Origin: Pseudomonadota bacterium
GTDB taxonomy: Bacteria; Pseudomonadota; Gammaproteobacteria; Pseudomonadales; Moraxellaceae
Length of the DNA stretch: 41,280 nt
Assembly (NCBI GenBank): GCA_021781515.1
Contig: JAJXWR010000011.1
Span: forward strand, 1-41,280
Direction: 5' to 3'
Shown: one piece after another, positions 18,944-28,835 of the stretch
Position numbering within the stretch: the stretch's first letter is position 1
Layout: every line of letters starts with the position of its first letter
The notes under the pieces: model-generated
The model's database searches: none
Seen by the model: only the letters and a program-made list of their open reading frames with translations
Told to the model about the DNA's origin: nothing
Translations under genes and position numbers: made by a program

Positions 18944-19273
18944 TCAGAGGTGAGAATCAACAAACGCCATCAACTGGGATTTGGACAGTGCTCCCACTTT
19001 ACTGGCTTCGACATTGCCAGCCTTGAACAGCGTCAGTGTCGGAATGCCTCGTACACCGAACTTCTGGGCAGTTCCGGGGTTGTCATCTACATTCACCTTG
19101 ACGATTTTCAGTCGTCCCTGATACTCCGCTGCGATTTCATCAAGAATCGGGGCTACCATTTTACAGGGACCACACCAAGGGGCCCAGTAATCGACCAGCA
19201 CAGGGGTATCCGCTTTCAGAACATCACCTTCAAAATCATTATCAGTAGTGTGGACAATTAAATCAGTGCTCAT
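18944..19273 (-). CDS. trxA: Thioredoxin 1
   Basis: Cytoplasmic protein disulfide reductase. The start [14 protein letters not shown] at 19273 has GAGGAG 7 nt upstream and yields 109 residues, the standard size; the open frame continues upstream without similarity. The active site WCGPCK (Cys34, Cys37) follows the usual [10 protein letters not shown] strand, and the cis-proline is in RGIPTLTLF. It is upstream of rho on the same strand and divergent from ppx, as in Pseudomonas. Confidence 0.98.
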   Translation of the reverse strand: MSTDLIVHTTDNDFEGDVLKADTPVLVDYWAPWCGPCKMVAPILDEIAAEYQGRLKIVKVNVDDNPGTAQKFGVRGIPTLTLFKAGNVEASKVGALSKSQLMAFVDSHL

Positions 19274-19431
19274 GAATTGCTCCTCTTCGTGGGAAATCAA
19301 GCAAAGACATGGTAACATTTTTTTCATCAGTGTGCAGAAAGATCCGGTGGTCTGGATTAATCATTTGTGCATGGCCTGCCGTGGTGGTGTGATGACGGGG
19401 CAGTCAAGGGCAGATTATTGAGGAATAGCGT

Positions 19432-20925
19432 GTGCGAGAACCCGAACAGTATGAGGTGTTGGCGGCGGTTGATCTGGGATCAAACAGTTTTCATATGGTG
19501 GTAGCCCGCCCTGATCTGGGTGGTTTTCAGGTGATGGACCGATTGTCTGAAAAAGTACAGTTGGCCGCTGGTCTGGATGATCGGGGACGACTGAATGATT
19601 TAGTGCAGGAACGGGCGTTGGCTTGTCTTGGTCGTTTTTCTCAGCATCTGCGGGAAGTGGAACCTGGCAGTATGCGCGTGGTGGCGACCAATGCCTTGCG
19701 AATGGCGCGCAATGCCGATGTGTTTTTGAAAAAAGCTGAACGTATTCTCGGTTGTCCGATTGAGGTGATTTCCGGGAGGGAAGAGGCACGGCTGATCTAT
19801 CTGGGGGTGACGCATACGCAGGTGTACCGGGGACGGCAGCTGGTGGTGGATATTGGCGGGGGATCCACGGAATTTATTATTGGTGAGCAGGGCGATCCAG
19901 TTCTGCTGGAATCGTTGCATATGGGCTGTGTCAGTTTTCAGCGACGTTTTTTTTCCGAGAGCCGATGGACTGCCGCTGCTTTTCAGGCGGCCGTAATGGC
20001 GGCGCGGCAACAGGTGATGTTGATAGCTCAGGAGTACATCAAGGCAGGATGGGATGTCGCCATAGGCTCTTCGGGAACCATGAAGGCCGTATTAGCCATT
20101 GTGGAGGGGATGGGCTGGTCCGACGATGGGGCCGTGACGCGGGCGCATCTGTATGAACTGCTGCATCGGCTGACTGATTTTGGGGCGGTATCTGCCATTG
20201 ATTTTCCGGGAATCAAGGAAGACCGTAAGCCATTACTGGCACCGGGTTTAAGTATTGCCTTGGGTTTCTTTGAAGAACTGGGCATTGAACGGATGTATTA
20301 CAGCGATGGAGCCCTGCGTGAAGGGGTGCTGTTTGATATGTTGGGGCGGATGGGGCACGAAGATGTGCGACAACGCACCATTGCGAGTATGCAAAGACGC
20401 TATCGGGTGGATGTCAGTCAGGCTACACAGGTCTGTCTGACGGCAATGACAATGGCCGATACGTTGGGGGCCGCAGGACAGGGGTATCTGCTGGACAGTG
20501 AACTGTTGCGTCAGGCGGCGCAACTGCACGAGATTGGCCTTGGGGTCTCGCATAGCGGCTTTCACAAGCACGGTGCCTACCTATTGCGCTATTCTGACAT
20601 GCCGGGGTTTTCCCGGCCGGAACAGGAACGTCTGGCGATGATCGTCGGTTGTCACCGACGCAAGATTCGTGAAGAGCAATACGCAGCGCTGCAGGAGTCA
20701 GGGACGGAGCTGATATTGACTTGCCTTGTGTTAAGGCTGGCGATCCTGTTGCATCATTCCAGGCACCGGGATATTCTGAGCGGCTGGACATTGGCAATGG
20801 AAGGGCAACAACTGGAATTGCAGTTTAGCAAAGGCTGGCTGGAACGACATCCGTTGACGCTGATGGATCTGCAGCAGGAGCAGGAATACCTGCGTCCTTT
20901 GGGCTGGGAACTGAAAATCAGTTGA
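19432..20925 (+). CDS. ppx: Exopolyphosphatase (Ppx/GppA family)
   Basis: Hydrolyses inorganic polyphosphate (or pppGpp in GppA). The 497 residues begin at a GTG with GAGGA 8 nt upstream. The actin-like ATPase fold motifs are visible: AAVDLGSNSFHMVVAR near the N-terminus, ISGREEARLIYLGV, VDIGGGSTEFIIG and IGSSGTMKAVL. A C-terminal HD-like domain (about 310-497) carries QLHEIGLGVSHSGFHKH. Being adjacent and divergent to trxA favours Ppx over GppA, as in Pseudomonas. The 158-bp gap to trxA must hold both promoters, though none stands out. Confidence 0.93.
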   Translation: MREPEQYEVLAAVDLGSNSFHMVVARPDLGGFQVMDRLSEKVQLAAGLDDRGRLNDLVQERALACLGRFSQHLREVEPGSMRVVATNALRMARNADVFLKKAERILGCPIEVISGREEARLIYLGVTHTQVYRGRQLVVDIGGGSTEFIIGEQGDPVLLESLHMGCVSFQRRFFSESRWTAAAFQAAVMAARQQVMLIAQEYIKAGWDVAIGSSGTMKAVLAIVEGMGWSDDGAVTRAHLYELLHRLTDFGAVSAIDFPGIKEDRKPLLAPGLSIALGFFEELGIERMYYSDGALREGVLFDMLGRMGHEDVRQRTIASMQRRYRVDVSQATQVCLTAMTMADTLGAAGQGYLLDSELLRQAAQLHEIGLGVSHSGFHKHGAYLLRYSDMPGFSRPEQERLAMIVGCHRRKIREEQYAALQESGTELILTCLVLRLAILLHHSRHRDILSGWTLAMEGQQLELQFSKGWLERHPLTLMDLQQEQEYLRPLGWELKIS

Positions 20926-21041
20926 ATCTTGGCAAATTGCTGGTTAAACAGCAGCAGTACCCAGCGGTTTTGCGGTAAAATACGTCGTAGGTTGGTGTTT
21001 TTTCATTCGCAGTTGGCCGACAAAGGCCCGTTGGAGGTGGC

Positions 21042-22298
21042 ATGTTTAGTACCCGTCAGACCTTGGCCCAGGTGGATGCCGAGCTGTTTTCCGCCATGGA
21101 ACAGGAGCGGCAGCGTCAGGAAGCCCATATTGAACTGATTGCTTCAGAAAATTATTGCTCAGTGGCCGTGATGCAGGCGCAAGGATCGGTGTTGACCAAC
21201 AAGTATGCCGAAGGTTATCCGGGCAAGCGTTATTATGGGGGGTGTGAGCATGTAGACACCATCGAGCAACTGGCTATTGACCGGGCCTGTCAGCTGTTTG
21301 TCGCAGATTATGCCAACGTGCAGCCGCATTCAGGTTCTCAGGCCAATGCGGCGGTGTTCCTGGCACTGTTACAGCCGGGCGATACCGTGTTGGGAATGAG
21401 TCTGGCGCATGGGGGGCATCTGACGCATGGGGCGGCCGTCAACTTTTCAGGGCGTCAGTACCATGCGGTGCAATATGGGTTGAATGCAGAAACCGGTGAG
21501 GTTGATTATGCGCAGGTCGAGCGTTTGGCGCAGGAACATCGCCCACGGCTGATCATTGCGGGTTTCTCCGCCTATTCCCGGGTTATGGACTGGCAACGGT
21601 TTCGCGATATAGCTGATCAGGTAGAAGCCTGGCTGATGGTGGATATGGCGCATGTGGCTGGACTGGTGGCGGCGGGGGTCTATCCGAATCCGGTACCGGT
21701 GGCCGATGTCACTACAACGACGACGCACAAGACCTTGCGCGGGCCACGTTCAGGGCTGATTCTGGCTCGGGCGAATGCCGAGGTGGAGAAAAAACTCAAT
21801 TCAGCGGTGTTTCCGGGTATTCAAGGCGGGCCGCTGGAACATGTGATTGCGGCCAAGGCGGTGTGCTTCAGGGAAGCAATGCAGCCGGAATTTGTTGCTT
21901 ATCAAAAGCAGGTGATTGCCAATGCACGGGCAATGGCGGATGTTTTCCGGCAACGCGGCTTTGATGTGGTGTCAGGAGGAACGGACAACCATCTGTTCCT
22001 GGTCTCATTTATCCGGCAAGGATTGACAGGCAAAGAAGCGGATGCGGCACTGGGGCGTGCAGGTATTACGGTGAATAAAAATGCCGTTCCCAATGACCCG
22101 CGTTCGCCGTTTGTGACGTCCGGAATCCGGGTAGGAACCCCTGCAGTAACCACGCGGGGGTTTGCCGAGGCGGAAGTGGTGACGCTGGCTGGCTGGATGT
22201 GCGATATTCTGGATCAGCCACAGGACGAAAGCATACAACAGCGAGTGGCTCAGGAGGTGGCGAAGTTGTGTGCCCGTTTTCCGGTTTATGGAAATTAG
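21042..22298 (+). CDS. glyA: Serine hydroxymethyltransferase
   Basis: PLP enzyme converting serine and tetrahydrofolate to glycine and methylene-THF. The 418 residues match the E. coli length. GGAGGTGGC precedes the ATG. Motifs include the N-terminal [23 protein letters not shown], the PLP lysine Lys230 in [14 protein letters not shown], and the C-terminal [16 protein letters not shown]. The stop is only 3 nt before the nrdR start, so it heads a dense operon through ribA. Confidence 0.98.
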   Translation: MFSTRQTLAQVDAELFSAMEQERQRQEAHIELIASENYCSVAVMQAQGSVLTNKYAEGYPGKRYYGGCEHVDTIEQLAIDRACQLFVADYANVQPHSGSQANAAVFLALLQPGDTVLGMSLAHGGHLTHGAAVNFSGRQYHAVQYGLNAETGEVDYAQVERLAQEHRPRLIIAGFSAYSRVMDWQRFRDIADQVEAWLMVDMAHVAGLVAAGVYPNPVPVADVTTTTTHKTLRGPRSGLILARANAEVEKKLNSAVFPGIQGGPLEHVIAAKAVCFREAMQPEFVAYQKQVIANARAMADVFRQRGFDVVSGGTDNHLFLVSFIRQGLTGKEADAALGRAGITVNKNAVPNDPRSPFVTSGIRVGTPAVTTRGFAEAEVVTLAGWMCDILDQPQDESIQQRVAQEVAKLCARFPVYGN

Positions 22299-22301
22299 CT
22301 C

Positions 22302-22772
22302 ATGCACTGTCCCTTCTGTGCGGCACTGGACACCAAGGTCATTGATTCACGTCTGGCCGCAGAAGGCAACCAGGTGCGTCGGCGTCGCGAGTGTATTTCC
22401 TGTGGTGAGCGGTTTACCACCTTTGAAACGGCGGAACTGGTGATGCCGCGTGTCATTAAGTCAGATGGTTCCCGTCAGCCCTTTGATGAGATTAAATTGC
22501 GCCGGGGTATGACACATGCCTTACAGAAACGTCCCGTCAGTCTGGAACAGACGGACGCCTGTGTTAATCGGGTAATGGCCCGGTTAAGGGCGATGGGTGA
22601 ACGGGAAGTGCCGGCTCGCCTGATTGGGGAGCAGGTGATGGGAGAACTGCGGCAACTGGATCAGGTGGCCTATGTGCGCTTTGCCTCGGTGTACCGGAAT
22701 TTCCGGGACCTGGCGGAGTTTCGCGATGTGCTGGATCACCTGGACGGAGAGGCCGATGTTCAGCACCGCTGA
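22302..22772 (+). CDS. nrdR: Transcriptional repressor NrdR
   Basis: Zinc-ribbon/ATP-cone repressor of ribonucleotide reductase genes, active with (d)ATP. The 156 residues show the zinc ribbon with Cys3, Cys6, Cys31 and Cys34, the RRRREC linker, and the ATP-cone beginning [16 protein letters not shown]. No NrdR box is evident near its own start. It overlaps ribD by 17 nt and follows glyA by 3 nt; the nrdR-ribD linkage is common in proteobacteria. Confidence 0.97.
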   Translation: MHCPFCAALDTKVIDSRLAAEGNQVRRRRECISCGERFTTFETAELVMPRVIKSDGSRQPFDEIKLRRGMTHALQKRPVSLEQTDACVNRVMARLRAMGEREVPARLIGEQVMGELRQLDQVAYVRFASVYRNFRDLAEFRDVLDHLDGEADVQHR

Positions 22773-23865
22773 TCGGGTGTTCATGGCGCAAGCCTTGGCG
22801 TTGGCACGTCGGGGGCTTTATACCACGCACCCCAATCCGCGGGTGGGATGTGTCTTGGTCAAAGAGGGTGAAGTGGTTGGGCAGGGATGGCACGAACGGG
22901 CCGGAGGGCCGCATGCGGAAGTGATGGCGTTGCGCCATGCCGGCGCAGAGGCTGCAGGCAGCGTGGCCTATGTCACCCTGGAGCCCTGTGCCCATACGGG
23001 GCGTACGCCGCCTTGTGCTCAGGCACTGATTGATGCGGGAGTGGTGCAAGTGATTGCGGCGCTTGAGGATCCTAATCCACTGGTGGCGGGTCAGGGATTG
23101 TCACGGTTACGCAGTGCCGGTGTGCAGGTTCAGCAAGGTTTGCTGCAGGCCGAGGCCGAGGCACTGAACCCGGGGTTTTTGCGACGGATGCGCGGTGGTT
23201 TGCCTTGGGTTCGGCTGAAAATGGCCTGTAGCCTGGATGGACGTACAGCGATGGCTGATGGCCAGTCGCAATGGATTACTGGTGCGGCGGCACGACGGGA
23301 TGTGCAGCGCTGGCGAGCTCGCTCCGATGTTGTGTTGACGGGGGTGGGAACGGTGATTATGGATAATCCGGCACTCACCGTGCGGCCTGAACTGTGGGAC
23401 GCCGGTGAATATCCGGATCGGCCGCCAGTACGTATGCTACTGGATTCGGGGTTACGTGCCCCCTTGGCTTCAAGGATGTTGACGGAATACGCCGGGGCAG
23501 ATGTCTGGTGGTTATGGGCCGGGGAGCGTGTCGGTGCGAGAGGTGGGGCGCAGGAGATTCCGTCGTGGGTGCATCAGCAGCAGTTTCCCGGACAGCGCCC
23601 GCAACCGATGGATGTGCTGCGCTGGATGGCGCAGCAGGGGTGGCAGGAAGTTCTGATTGAGGCCGGAGCCAACGTGGCTGGCAGTTTTCTGCAGGCGGGT
23701 GTGGTCGATGAACTGATTGTGTATCAGGCCATGACGCTGATGGGCTCAGCGGCACGACCACTGGTGGAGTGGCCGCTGCAGACCATGGCACAGCAACAGC
23801 GGTTACAATTAGTGGAAGAACGTCACATTGGTAACGATCGGCGCTTATTGTTGAGGCGGTGTTGA
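22756..23865 (+). CDS. ribD: Bifunctional riboflavin deaminase/reductase RibD
   Basis: Carries out the second and third steps of riboflavin synthesis. The ATG at 22756 ([14 protein letters not shown]) with GGAGAG upstream is chosen over open frame further into nrdR. The 369 residues include an N-terminal deaminase domain (1-145; zinc ligands His53 with Glu55 in GGPHAEV and the cysteines of [11 protein letters not shown]) and a C-terminal NADPH-dependent reductase domain (about 150-369; begins [20 protein letters not shown] in pattern). The stop overlaps the ribE start. Confidence 0.97.
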   Translation: MFSTADRVFMAQALALARRGLYTTHPNPRVGCVLVKEGEVVGQGWHERAGGPHAEVMALRHAGAEAAGSVAYVTLEPCAHTGRTPPCAQALIDAGVVQVIAALEDPNPLVAGQGLSRLRSAGVQVQQGLLQAEAEALNPGFLRRMRGGLPWVRLKMACSLDGRTAMADGQSQWITGAAARRDVQRWRARSDVVLTGVGTVIMDNPALTVRPELWDAGEYPDRPPVRMLLDSGLRAPLASRMLTEYAGADVWWLWAGERVGARGGAQEIPSWVHQQQFPGQRPQPMDVLRWMAQQGWQEVLIEAGANVAGSFLQAGVVDELIVYQAMTLMGSAARPLVEWPLQTMAQQQRLQLVEERHIGNDRRLLLRRC

Positions 23866-24536
23866 TGTTTACCGGTATTATTGAGGCAGTGGGAACCGTC
23901 AGGCAATTACAGCGGCGTTCCGGGGATTTACGTCTTGGGGTGGAGACTGGTCGTCTGGGGATGCAGGATGTGCATTTGGGGGATTCCATTGCGACGCAGG
24001 GGATCTGCCTCACGGTGGTTGAGTATTCAGCGACGGCCTTTGCGGCAGATGTGTCCCTGGAAACGGTGGCGCACTCAACGATTGCCTCTTGGGTACTCGG
24101 AAAACGGGTCAATCTGGAAAAGGCGATGCAGCCGTTGTCGCGGTTCGGCGGACATCTGGTGAGCGGCCATGTGGACGGGGTTGGAGAAATCATGGCCATG
24201 AGCCACAGCGCCCGGGCTTTGAACGTGTCCGTACGTGCACCACAGGAACTGATGCGTTATATTGCCCTGAAAGGTTCCATCTGTGTTGATGGTATTAGTC
24301 TGACTGTCAATGGACTGCAGGCGGATGCTTTTGATCTGACGCTGGTGCCGCATACAATGCAGCAGACGGCCTTCGGCGACTGGCAAACCGGCGTACAGGT
24401 CAACCTTGAAGTCGATATTATTGCCCGGTATCTGGAGCGCCTGTCGGCAACCGACCGGCAGACAGGAATGCAAAAAACCTCTGGTTTGTCATCGGGAATG
24501 GATCGTGATTTTCTGGCGCAGCATGGGTTTCTTTGA
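23865..24536 (+). CDS. ribE: Riboflavin synthase alpha chain
   Basis: Dismutates two 6,7-dimethyl-8-ribityllumazines to riboflavin (ribC in some nomenclatures). The ATG at 23865 gives the canonical [10 protein letters not shown] start, with GAGGCGG 5-11 nt upstream, overlapping the ribD stop by 1 nt. The 223 residues consist of two homologous lumazine-binding barrels; the second begins after GGHLVSGHVDGVG, and KGSICVDGISLTVNG is the matching second-barrel motif. It is 58 nt from the ribB fusion. Confidence 0.97.
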   Translation: MFTGIIEAVGTVRQLQRRSGDLRLGVETGRLGMQDVHLGDSIATQGICLTVVEYSATAFAADVSLETVAHSTIASWVLGKRVNLEKAMQPLSRFGGHLVSGHVDGVGEIMAMSHSARALNVSVRAPQELMRYIALKGSICVDGISLTVNGLQADAFDLTLVPHTMQQTAFGDWQTGVQVNLEVDIIARYLERLSATDRQTGMQKTSGLSSGMDRDFLAQHGFL

Positions 24537-24594
24537 GATAGGACACTGCTTCAGAAACTGTACCAGAACCCATCAACTGTGTGAGTGAGAAATA

Positions 24595-25704
24595 ATGGCT
24601 GTGCTCAGTAAAATCCCGGATCTGGTGGATGCCTTACGGCAGGGAAGAATGATTATCCTGATGGACGATGAAGATCGGGAAAACGAAGGTGATCTGATTA
24701 TGGCGGCGGAAAAGATCCGTCCCGAAGACATCAATTTCATGGCGACCCATGCCCGCGGCCTGATTTGCCTGACACTCACCCGTGAACGCTGTCAGCAATT
24801 GAATCTGCCCCTCATGGTAGATAAAAATGCTTCCAGTCATGGCACTAATTTTACCGTGTCCATTGAGGCGGCCGAGGGAGTAAGTACTGGTATTTCAGTG
24901 GCCGATCGTGCCCATACCGTGCAGGTGGCGGTAGCACGTCAGGCCAGCCCCCGGGATATTGTCATGCCCGGGCATATTTTTCCGCTGATGGCGCAGACCG
25001 GTGGCGTGCTGGTACGTGCCGGTCATACTGAAGCCGGGTGTGATCTGGTTGGGTTGGCAGGGCTGGAACCGGCAGCGGTCATTGTGGAAATCATGAACGA
25101 AGATGGCAGCATGGCGCGTCGTCCGGATCTGGAGCGGTTTGCAGAGCGGCATCAGTTGCAGATGGGAACCATCGCTGACCTGATTCATTACCGTATGGTG
25201 CATGAACAGACGGTGCAACTGGAAGGCGAGCAGTTACTGCCGACCGTCTGGGGGAATTTTCGGGTGTTGCGCTTTGCGGACCGGGCCGGCGGTCAGACAC
25301 ATCTGGCGTTGGTGCATGGGGATCTGGAAGCGCATACCCCCACCGTCAGAGTGCATGCGTTGAACCCGTTGCGCGATCTGCTGCGGGTGTTACCGCCCAT
25401 GGATACGAAACCGGGGTGGGATCTGCATGCGGCCCTACAGGAAATCAGCCGTGCACCTTGTGGGGTGTTGGTGCTGCTCGGGCAGGATTACCGATCCAGT
25501 GAGTTGCAGGAGCAGTTGCAGCAGCTGACGGGGTCCAGTATCAGCAAAACCCAGAGTTCGGGCGTGTACCGCAGTATAGGCACTGGATCACAAATACTGC
25601 ACCATCTAGGGGTACGCCGCATGCGATTATTGAGTTCGCCCATGCGATTTAATGCCTTGTCAGGCTTTGATCTTGAGATTGAAGCCTATGTTTCCGCCCC
25701 ATGA
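24595..25704 (+). CDS. ribB: DHBP synthase fused to a degenerate GTP cyclohydrolase II-like domain
   Basis: Residues 1-205 are a complete 3,4-dihydroxy-2-butanone-4-phosphate synthase: [12 protein letters not shown] (metal-binding Glu), the [20 protein letters not shown] substrate loop, and GHTEAGCDL. Residues ~206-369 align in layout with GTP cyclohydrolase II, but the zinc-binding cysteine cluster and the RQEGRGIGL motif are absent: where RibA has [14 protein letters not shown] this has [14 protein letters not shown]. The protein is thus of the RibBX type described in proteobacteria; its C-terminal half is unlikely to hydrolyse GTP. An intact ribA lies at 28205. The start has a weak ribosome site. 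Confidence 0.93.
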   Translation: MAVLSKIPDLVDALRQGRMIILMDDEDRENEGDLIMAAEKIRPEDINFMATHARGLICLTLTRERCQQLNLPLMVDKNASSHGTNFTVSIEAAEGVSTGISVADRAHTVQVAVARQASPRDIVMPGHIFPLMAQTGGVLVRAGHTEAGCDLVGLAGLEPAAVIVEIMNEDGSMARRPDLERFAERHQLQMGTIADLIHYRMVHEQTVQLEGEQLLPTVWGNFRVLRFADRAGGQTHLALVHGDLEAHTPTVRVHALNPLRDLLRVLPPMDTKPGWDLHAALQEISRAPCGVLVLLGQDYRSSELQEQLQQLTGSSISKTQSSGVYRSIGTGSQILHHLGVRRMRLLSSPMRFNALSGFDLEIEAYVSAP

Positions 25705-25778
25705 AATTGTTGTTTTTTATTTGTATTTCAGTTTGATAGCCATATTTTAAGTTTCTTTATTATTATCTGAGGTAAATC

Positions 25779-26267
25779 ATGCAACAATTACCATCCCCCA
25801 TAACCCTTATTGAAGGGGATTTCAGCCAGGCTGCCACAGGGCGTTATGCGTTGGTGGTTGCCCGCTTTAACAGCTTTGTTGTCGAATCCCTGCTCAGTGG
25901 TGCACTGGATACTTTGCGCCGGCACGGTGTACCAGAGACAGCGATCACCGTGGTGCGCTGTCCGGGGGCCTGGGAATTGCCGCTGGTCGTCCGTCGTCTT
26001 TGTAAAACCGGGCGTTATGACGCGCTGATTGCCTTGGGCGCTGTTATTCGCGGAGGGACTCCGCATTTTGATTATGTGGCAGGAGAATGTGCCAAGGGGC
26101 TCGGTGTGGTGCAACTGGAATCTTCAGTACCGGTTATTTTTGGCGTATTAACCACGGATTCAATCGAGCAGGCCATTGAACGAAGTGGCACTAAAGCCGG
26201 TAACAAAGGCAGCGATGCGGCACAGTCGGCCATTGAAATGGTCTCGCTGCTGAAGCAGGTGTTCTGA
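25779..26267 (+). CDS. ribH: 6,7-dimethyl-8-ribityllumazine synthase
   Basis: Condenses the pyrimidine and the butanone phosphate into the lumazine that RibE uses; forms icosahedral or pentameric shells. The 162 residues have the N-terminal VVARFNSFV substrate-binding stretch, [27 protein letters not shown] with the catalytic His, and the C-terminal [18 protein letters not shown] is 7 nt before the ATG. The 74 nt before it are unusually AT- and T-rich compared with the neighbours. It overlaps the nusB start by 1 nt. Confidence 0.98.
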   Translation: MQQLPSPITLIEGDFSQAATGRYALVVARFNSFVVESLLSGALDTLRRHGVPETAITVVRCPGAWELPLVVRRLCKTGRYDALIALGAVIRGGTPHFDYVAGECAKGLGVVQLESSVPVIFGVLTTDSIEQAIERSGTKAGNKGSDAAQSAIEMVSLLKQVF

Positions 26268-26722
26268 TGTCTGAGCAGGAGCGCACGTTCAAGCCGTCTG
26301 CACGTCGCCGGGCCAGGCGTTTTGTGCTGCAGGGGTTGTATGAACATTTGCTGACGGGGCATCCGCCGCTGGAGATTGAGTCACGATGCCGGGCCAGTAA
26401 CGATCTGCGCAAGACGGATGTGGAGTATATGCATGAATTATTCGCTGGATGTACCAGGGAATGTGATGCATTGGTTACGACACTGGCGACCTGTCTGGAT
26501 CGTCCCTGGAAACAACTTACGCCGGTGGAGCGTGCGGTGCTTCTGATCGGCTGTTATGAACTGTTACACCGTCCCGATATTCCCTACCCGGTGGTCGTCA
26601 ACGAAGCGGTTGAACTTTCTGTGCATTTTGGGACGAGCGAAGGACATCGCTATGTCAACGGAGTGATGGACCGGTTGGCACATCAACTACGGATCGACGA
26701 ATGTGCACAGTCGCCTCGGTGA
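26267..26722 (+). CDS. nusB: Transcription antitermination protein NusB
   Basis: Binds boxA with NusE (S10) in rRNA antitermination. The 151 residues are all-helical in pattern with RRRARRFVLQGLYEHLLT at the N-terminus and the family's PWKQLTPVERAVLLIGCYELLHRPDIP stretch, followed by VVNEAVELSVHFGTSEGHRYVNGVMD. It overlaps ribH by 1 nt and thiL by 20 nt; the ribH-nusB-thiL-pgpA order is standard. Confidence 0.97.
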   Translation: MSEQERTFKPSARRRARRFVLQGLYEHLLTGHPPLEIESRCRASNDLRKTDVEYMHELFAGCTRECDALVTTLATCLDRPWKQLTPVERAVLLIGCYELLHRPDIPYPVVVNEAVELSVHFGTSEGHRYVNGVMDRLAHQLRIDECAQSPR

Positions 26723-27638
26723 GTTTGAACTGATTCAACAGTTTTTTCACCGGCAAATGTGCCGAAGTGATATTCTCACCGGTATAGGCGATGATGCTGC
26801 CGTCGTCGTACCAACGGCGGGTGAAACGTTGTTGGTGTGTACGGATACGATGGTGAGTGGACGGCATTTTTTTGCAGAGGCAGATCCGCAATCTGTGGGT
26901 TGGAAACTCCTGGCGGTCAATTTATCTGATATGGCGGCGATGGGGGGAATCCCGCAATGGGCGACACTGGCATTGACGTTGCCTGAAGCGGATACGGCGT
27001 GGCTGGGTGGTTTTGCCAATGGTTTTTTTGCGTTGGCGGAACGATTCGGGGTGGCGCTGGTGGGGGGGGATACAACGTGCGGGCCATTGACCTTAAGCCT
27101 GACCCTGTTGGGTAAAGCGCCACCGGAACAGGTCATACGACGTTCGGGGGCGCATCCGGGCGATGGGATTTATGTGAGTGGCTACCCTGGAGAAGCGGCC
27201 TGTGCGCTGGATTGTCTCTGCAAGCAGAGGCAGCCGGAGGCAGAACATCGAAGGCGTCTGGAGTATCCTGAGCCGAGGGTGGCGCTGGGCGTGGAGTTGC
27301 GGCGATGTGCCACGGCAGCAATTGATGTGTCGGATGGATTATTGCAGGACTTGCAGCATCTGTTACAGGCTTCCGGCGTTGGTGCAGTCATTGACCGCCA
27401 GGCGTTGCCGCTACGAAAAAACGTCAACCCGGATCGCCGCCCACAATTGCAGCAGATTCTTGGGGGGGGTGATGATTACGAACTGCTTTTTACGCTGCCA
27501 GCGTCGGAGGAGGTGCAGGGATCGGTGGATTGTCCGGTGCATTGTATCGGCAGGATTGAAGCAAGGCAGGGGATGCGCTGGCTGGATACGGGTGCATTGA
27601 TTGATGAACGTTTGTTGCAGGGATTTCGACATTTTTGA
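26703..27638 (+). CDS. thiL: Thiamine-monophosphate kinase
   Basis: Phosphorylates thiamine phosphate to the cofactor. The GTG at 26703 gives MHSRLGEFELIQQFF, the normal ThiL start, inside the end of nusB; no ATG nearby would serve. The 311 residues carry the ATP/Mg motif GIGDDAAVV near residue 27, the NLSDMAAMGG motif, GGDTTCGPL, AIDVSDGLLQDL, and the GGGDDYELLFT box. The stop lies inside the probable TTG start of pgpA. Confidence 0.96.
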   Translation: MHSRLGEFELIQQFFHRQMCRSDILTGIGDDAAVVVPTAGETLLVCTDTMVSGRHFFAEADPQSVGWKLLAVNLSDMAAMGGIPQWATLALTLPEADTAWLGGFANGFFALAERFGVALVGGDTTCGPLTLSLTLLGKAPPEQVIRRSGAHPGDGIYVSGYPGEAACALDCLCKQRQPEAEHRRRLEYPEPRVALGVELRRCATAAIDVSDGLLQDLQHLLQASGVGAVIDRQALPLRKNVNPDRRPQLQQILGGGDDYELLFTLPASEEVQGSVDCPVHCIGRIEARQGMRWLDTGALIDERLLQGFRHF

Positions 27639-28126
27639 AACGTTACTATCCGCCGGGATTTGATTCAAAAAATATATGGCACTGGTTAGCGGTGGGCCTG
27701 GGATCCGGACTGGCACCCAAAGCGCCGGGGACTTGTGGATCGCTGGCGGCGGTGCTGTGTTTTATTGGTTTGCAGCATCTCTCCTTGCTGTATTTTGTGA
27801 TCTGGCTGTTGTGCAGTTTTGTTGTTGGGCTGTATGCCGCTACGGTGGCCGGGAAGAGTTTTGGTGTGCATGATCATGGCAGTATTGTCATTGATGAGTT
27901 TGTCGGGCAGTGGTTGAGTCTGTTCCCTTTAGTGGTGTATGGGCAGCATTCTCCCTGGTTCTGGGGGGTGGCTTTTGGCGCTTTTCGTGGCTTCGATATT
28001 CTCAAACCCTGGCCGGTGGGGTGGCTTGACCGACAGGTGAAGGGCGGCTTGGGGGTGATGCTGGATGATGTGGCCGCCGGTGTAATGGGAGCGGTGGTCG
28101 TATGGGTTTTGGTACGATTTTTTTAA
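27635..28126 (+). CDS. pgpA: Phosphatidylglycerophosphatase A
   Basis: Inner-membrane phosphatase producing phosphatidylglycerol. The frame begins at a TTG (27635) overlapping the thiL stop by 4 nt, with AGGGA upstream; it gives 163 residues. There is no in-frame ATG before the conserved core WLAVGLGSGLAPKAPGTCGS, so the TTG is accepted. Further motifs are SIVIDEFVGQWLS and the FRGFDILKPWPVGWLDRQV block. Several hydrophobic segments (about 45-72, 98-115, 140-160) fit a small multi-pass protein. Confidence 0.93.
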   Translation: MKRYYPPGFDSKNIWHWLAVGLGSGLAPKAPGTCGSLAAVLCFIGLQHLSLLYFVIWLLCSFVVGLYAATVAGKSFGVHDHGSIVIDEFVGQWLSLFPLVVYGQHSPWFWGVAFGAFRGFDILKPWPVGWLDRQVKGGLGVMLDDVAAGVMGAVVVWVLVRFF

Positions 28127-28204
28127 CTGACCACTGAATAAACAGTGGCTACATAGGGTGCGTTTTTGTCGGCAACCCGTACACCAATGCGTGGGGATTG
28201 AATA

Positions 28205-28825
28205 ATGCCAGTAGAGTTTGTGGCGAGTAGTGTATTACCGACCGGATATGGGCGATTTACCATTCATGCATTTGCCGATGCGGTCTCTGGTAAAGAACAT
28301 ATTGCACTGGTCATGGGGGATGTGGCCTGTGGTGCACCGGTGCTGACCCGTGTGCATTCTGAATGCTTGACCGGTGATGTGTTTGGGAGCCAGCGCTGTG
28401 ACTGTGGGCCGCAACTGGATTTGGCCATGCGTCTGATTGCGGCGGAAGGCCGCGGGGTTATTCTCTATTTGCGCCAGGAAGGTCGGGGTATCGGGCTGGT
28501 GAATAAAATTCGTGCCTATGCGCTGCAAGATCAGGGAGCGGATACGGTGGAGGCCAATGAGCAACTGGGCTTTGCTCCAGATTTGCGCGAATACTCCATG
28601 TGCGGAAAAATGTTGCGCACACTGAAAATCCGGCAAATTAAATTAATGACGAATAATCCGCTGAAGGTAGATGCTTTACAGTTGCATGGTTTTGAAGTAT
28701 TGGAAAGGGTGCCCTTGCAAACGGGTAAAAATCCACATAACCTCAGCTACTTGCAAACCAAGCAGGATAAAATGGGGCATATGCTGGAGAGTTACGTCGC
28801 TCCTGCGGATAAAGAGCAATCCTGA
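28205..28825 (+). CDS. ribA: GTP cyclohydrolase II
   Basis: First committed step of riboflavin synthesis from GTP. The 206 residues contain the zinc ligands Cys54, Cys65 and Cys67 in [18 protein letters not shown], the catalytic [12 protein letters not shown] segment, and the [11 protein letters not shown] motif. It stands alone, separate from the DHBP synthase fusion whose own cyclohydrolase half is degenerate. No FMN riboswitch is seen in the 78 nt upstream, which instead hold a CCACTG/CAGTGG hairpin (28131-28148). Its stop lies in a hairpin shared with the convergent dxs. Confidence 0.97.
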   Translation: MPVEFVASSVLPTGYGRFTIHAFADAVSGKEHIALVMGDVACGAPVLTRVHSECLTGDVFGSQRCDCGPQLDLAMRLIAAEGRGVILYLRQEGRGIGLVNKIRAYALQDQGADTVEANEQLGFAPDLREYSMCGKMLRTLKIRQIKLMTNNPLKVDALQLHGFEVLERVPLQTGKNPHNLSYLQTKQDKMGHMLESYVAPADKEQS

Positions 28826-28833
28826 TCCGCAGG
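28802..28833. terminator. Hairpin between convergent ribA and dxs
   Basis: A perfect 9-bp inverted repeat CCTGCGGAT (28802-28810) / ATCCGCAGG (28825-28833) with a 14-nt loop. It overlaps the ribA stop and ends 2 nt before the dxs stop. A good T-run is absent on both strands, so a bidirectional terminator role is inference. Confidence 0.55.
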
Positions 28834-28835
28834 TG

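Noticed and set aside
19274-19431. Divergent promoters between trxA and ppx
   Set aside because: The gap must hold them, but no pair of boxes with acceptable spacing stood out on either strand.
25705-25778. T-rich stretch after ribB as a terminator
   Set aside because: No stem precedes the T-rich run; more likely an AU-rich translation-enhancing leader for ribH.
28127-28204. FMN riboswitch before ribA (also checked before ribB at 24537 and ribH at 25705)
   Set aside because: None of the conserved RFN-element blocks is visible and the gaps (58-78 nt) are too short for the full element.
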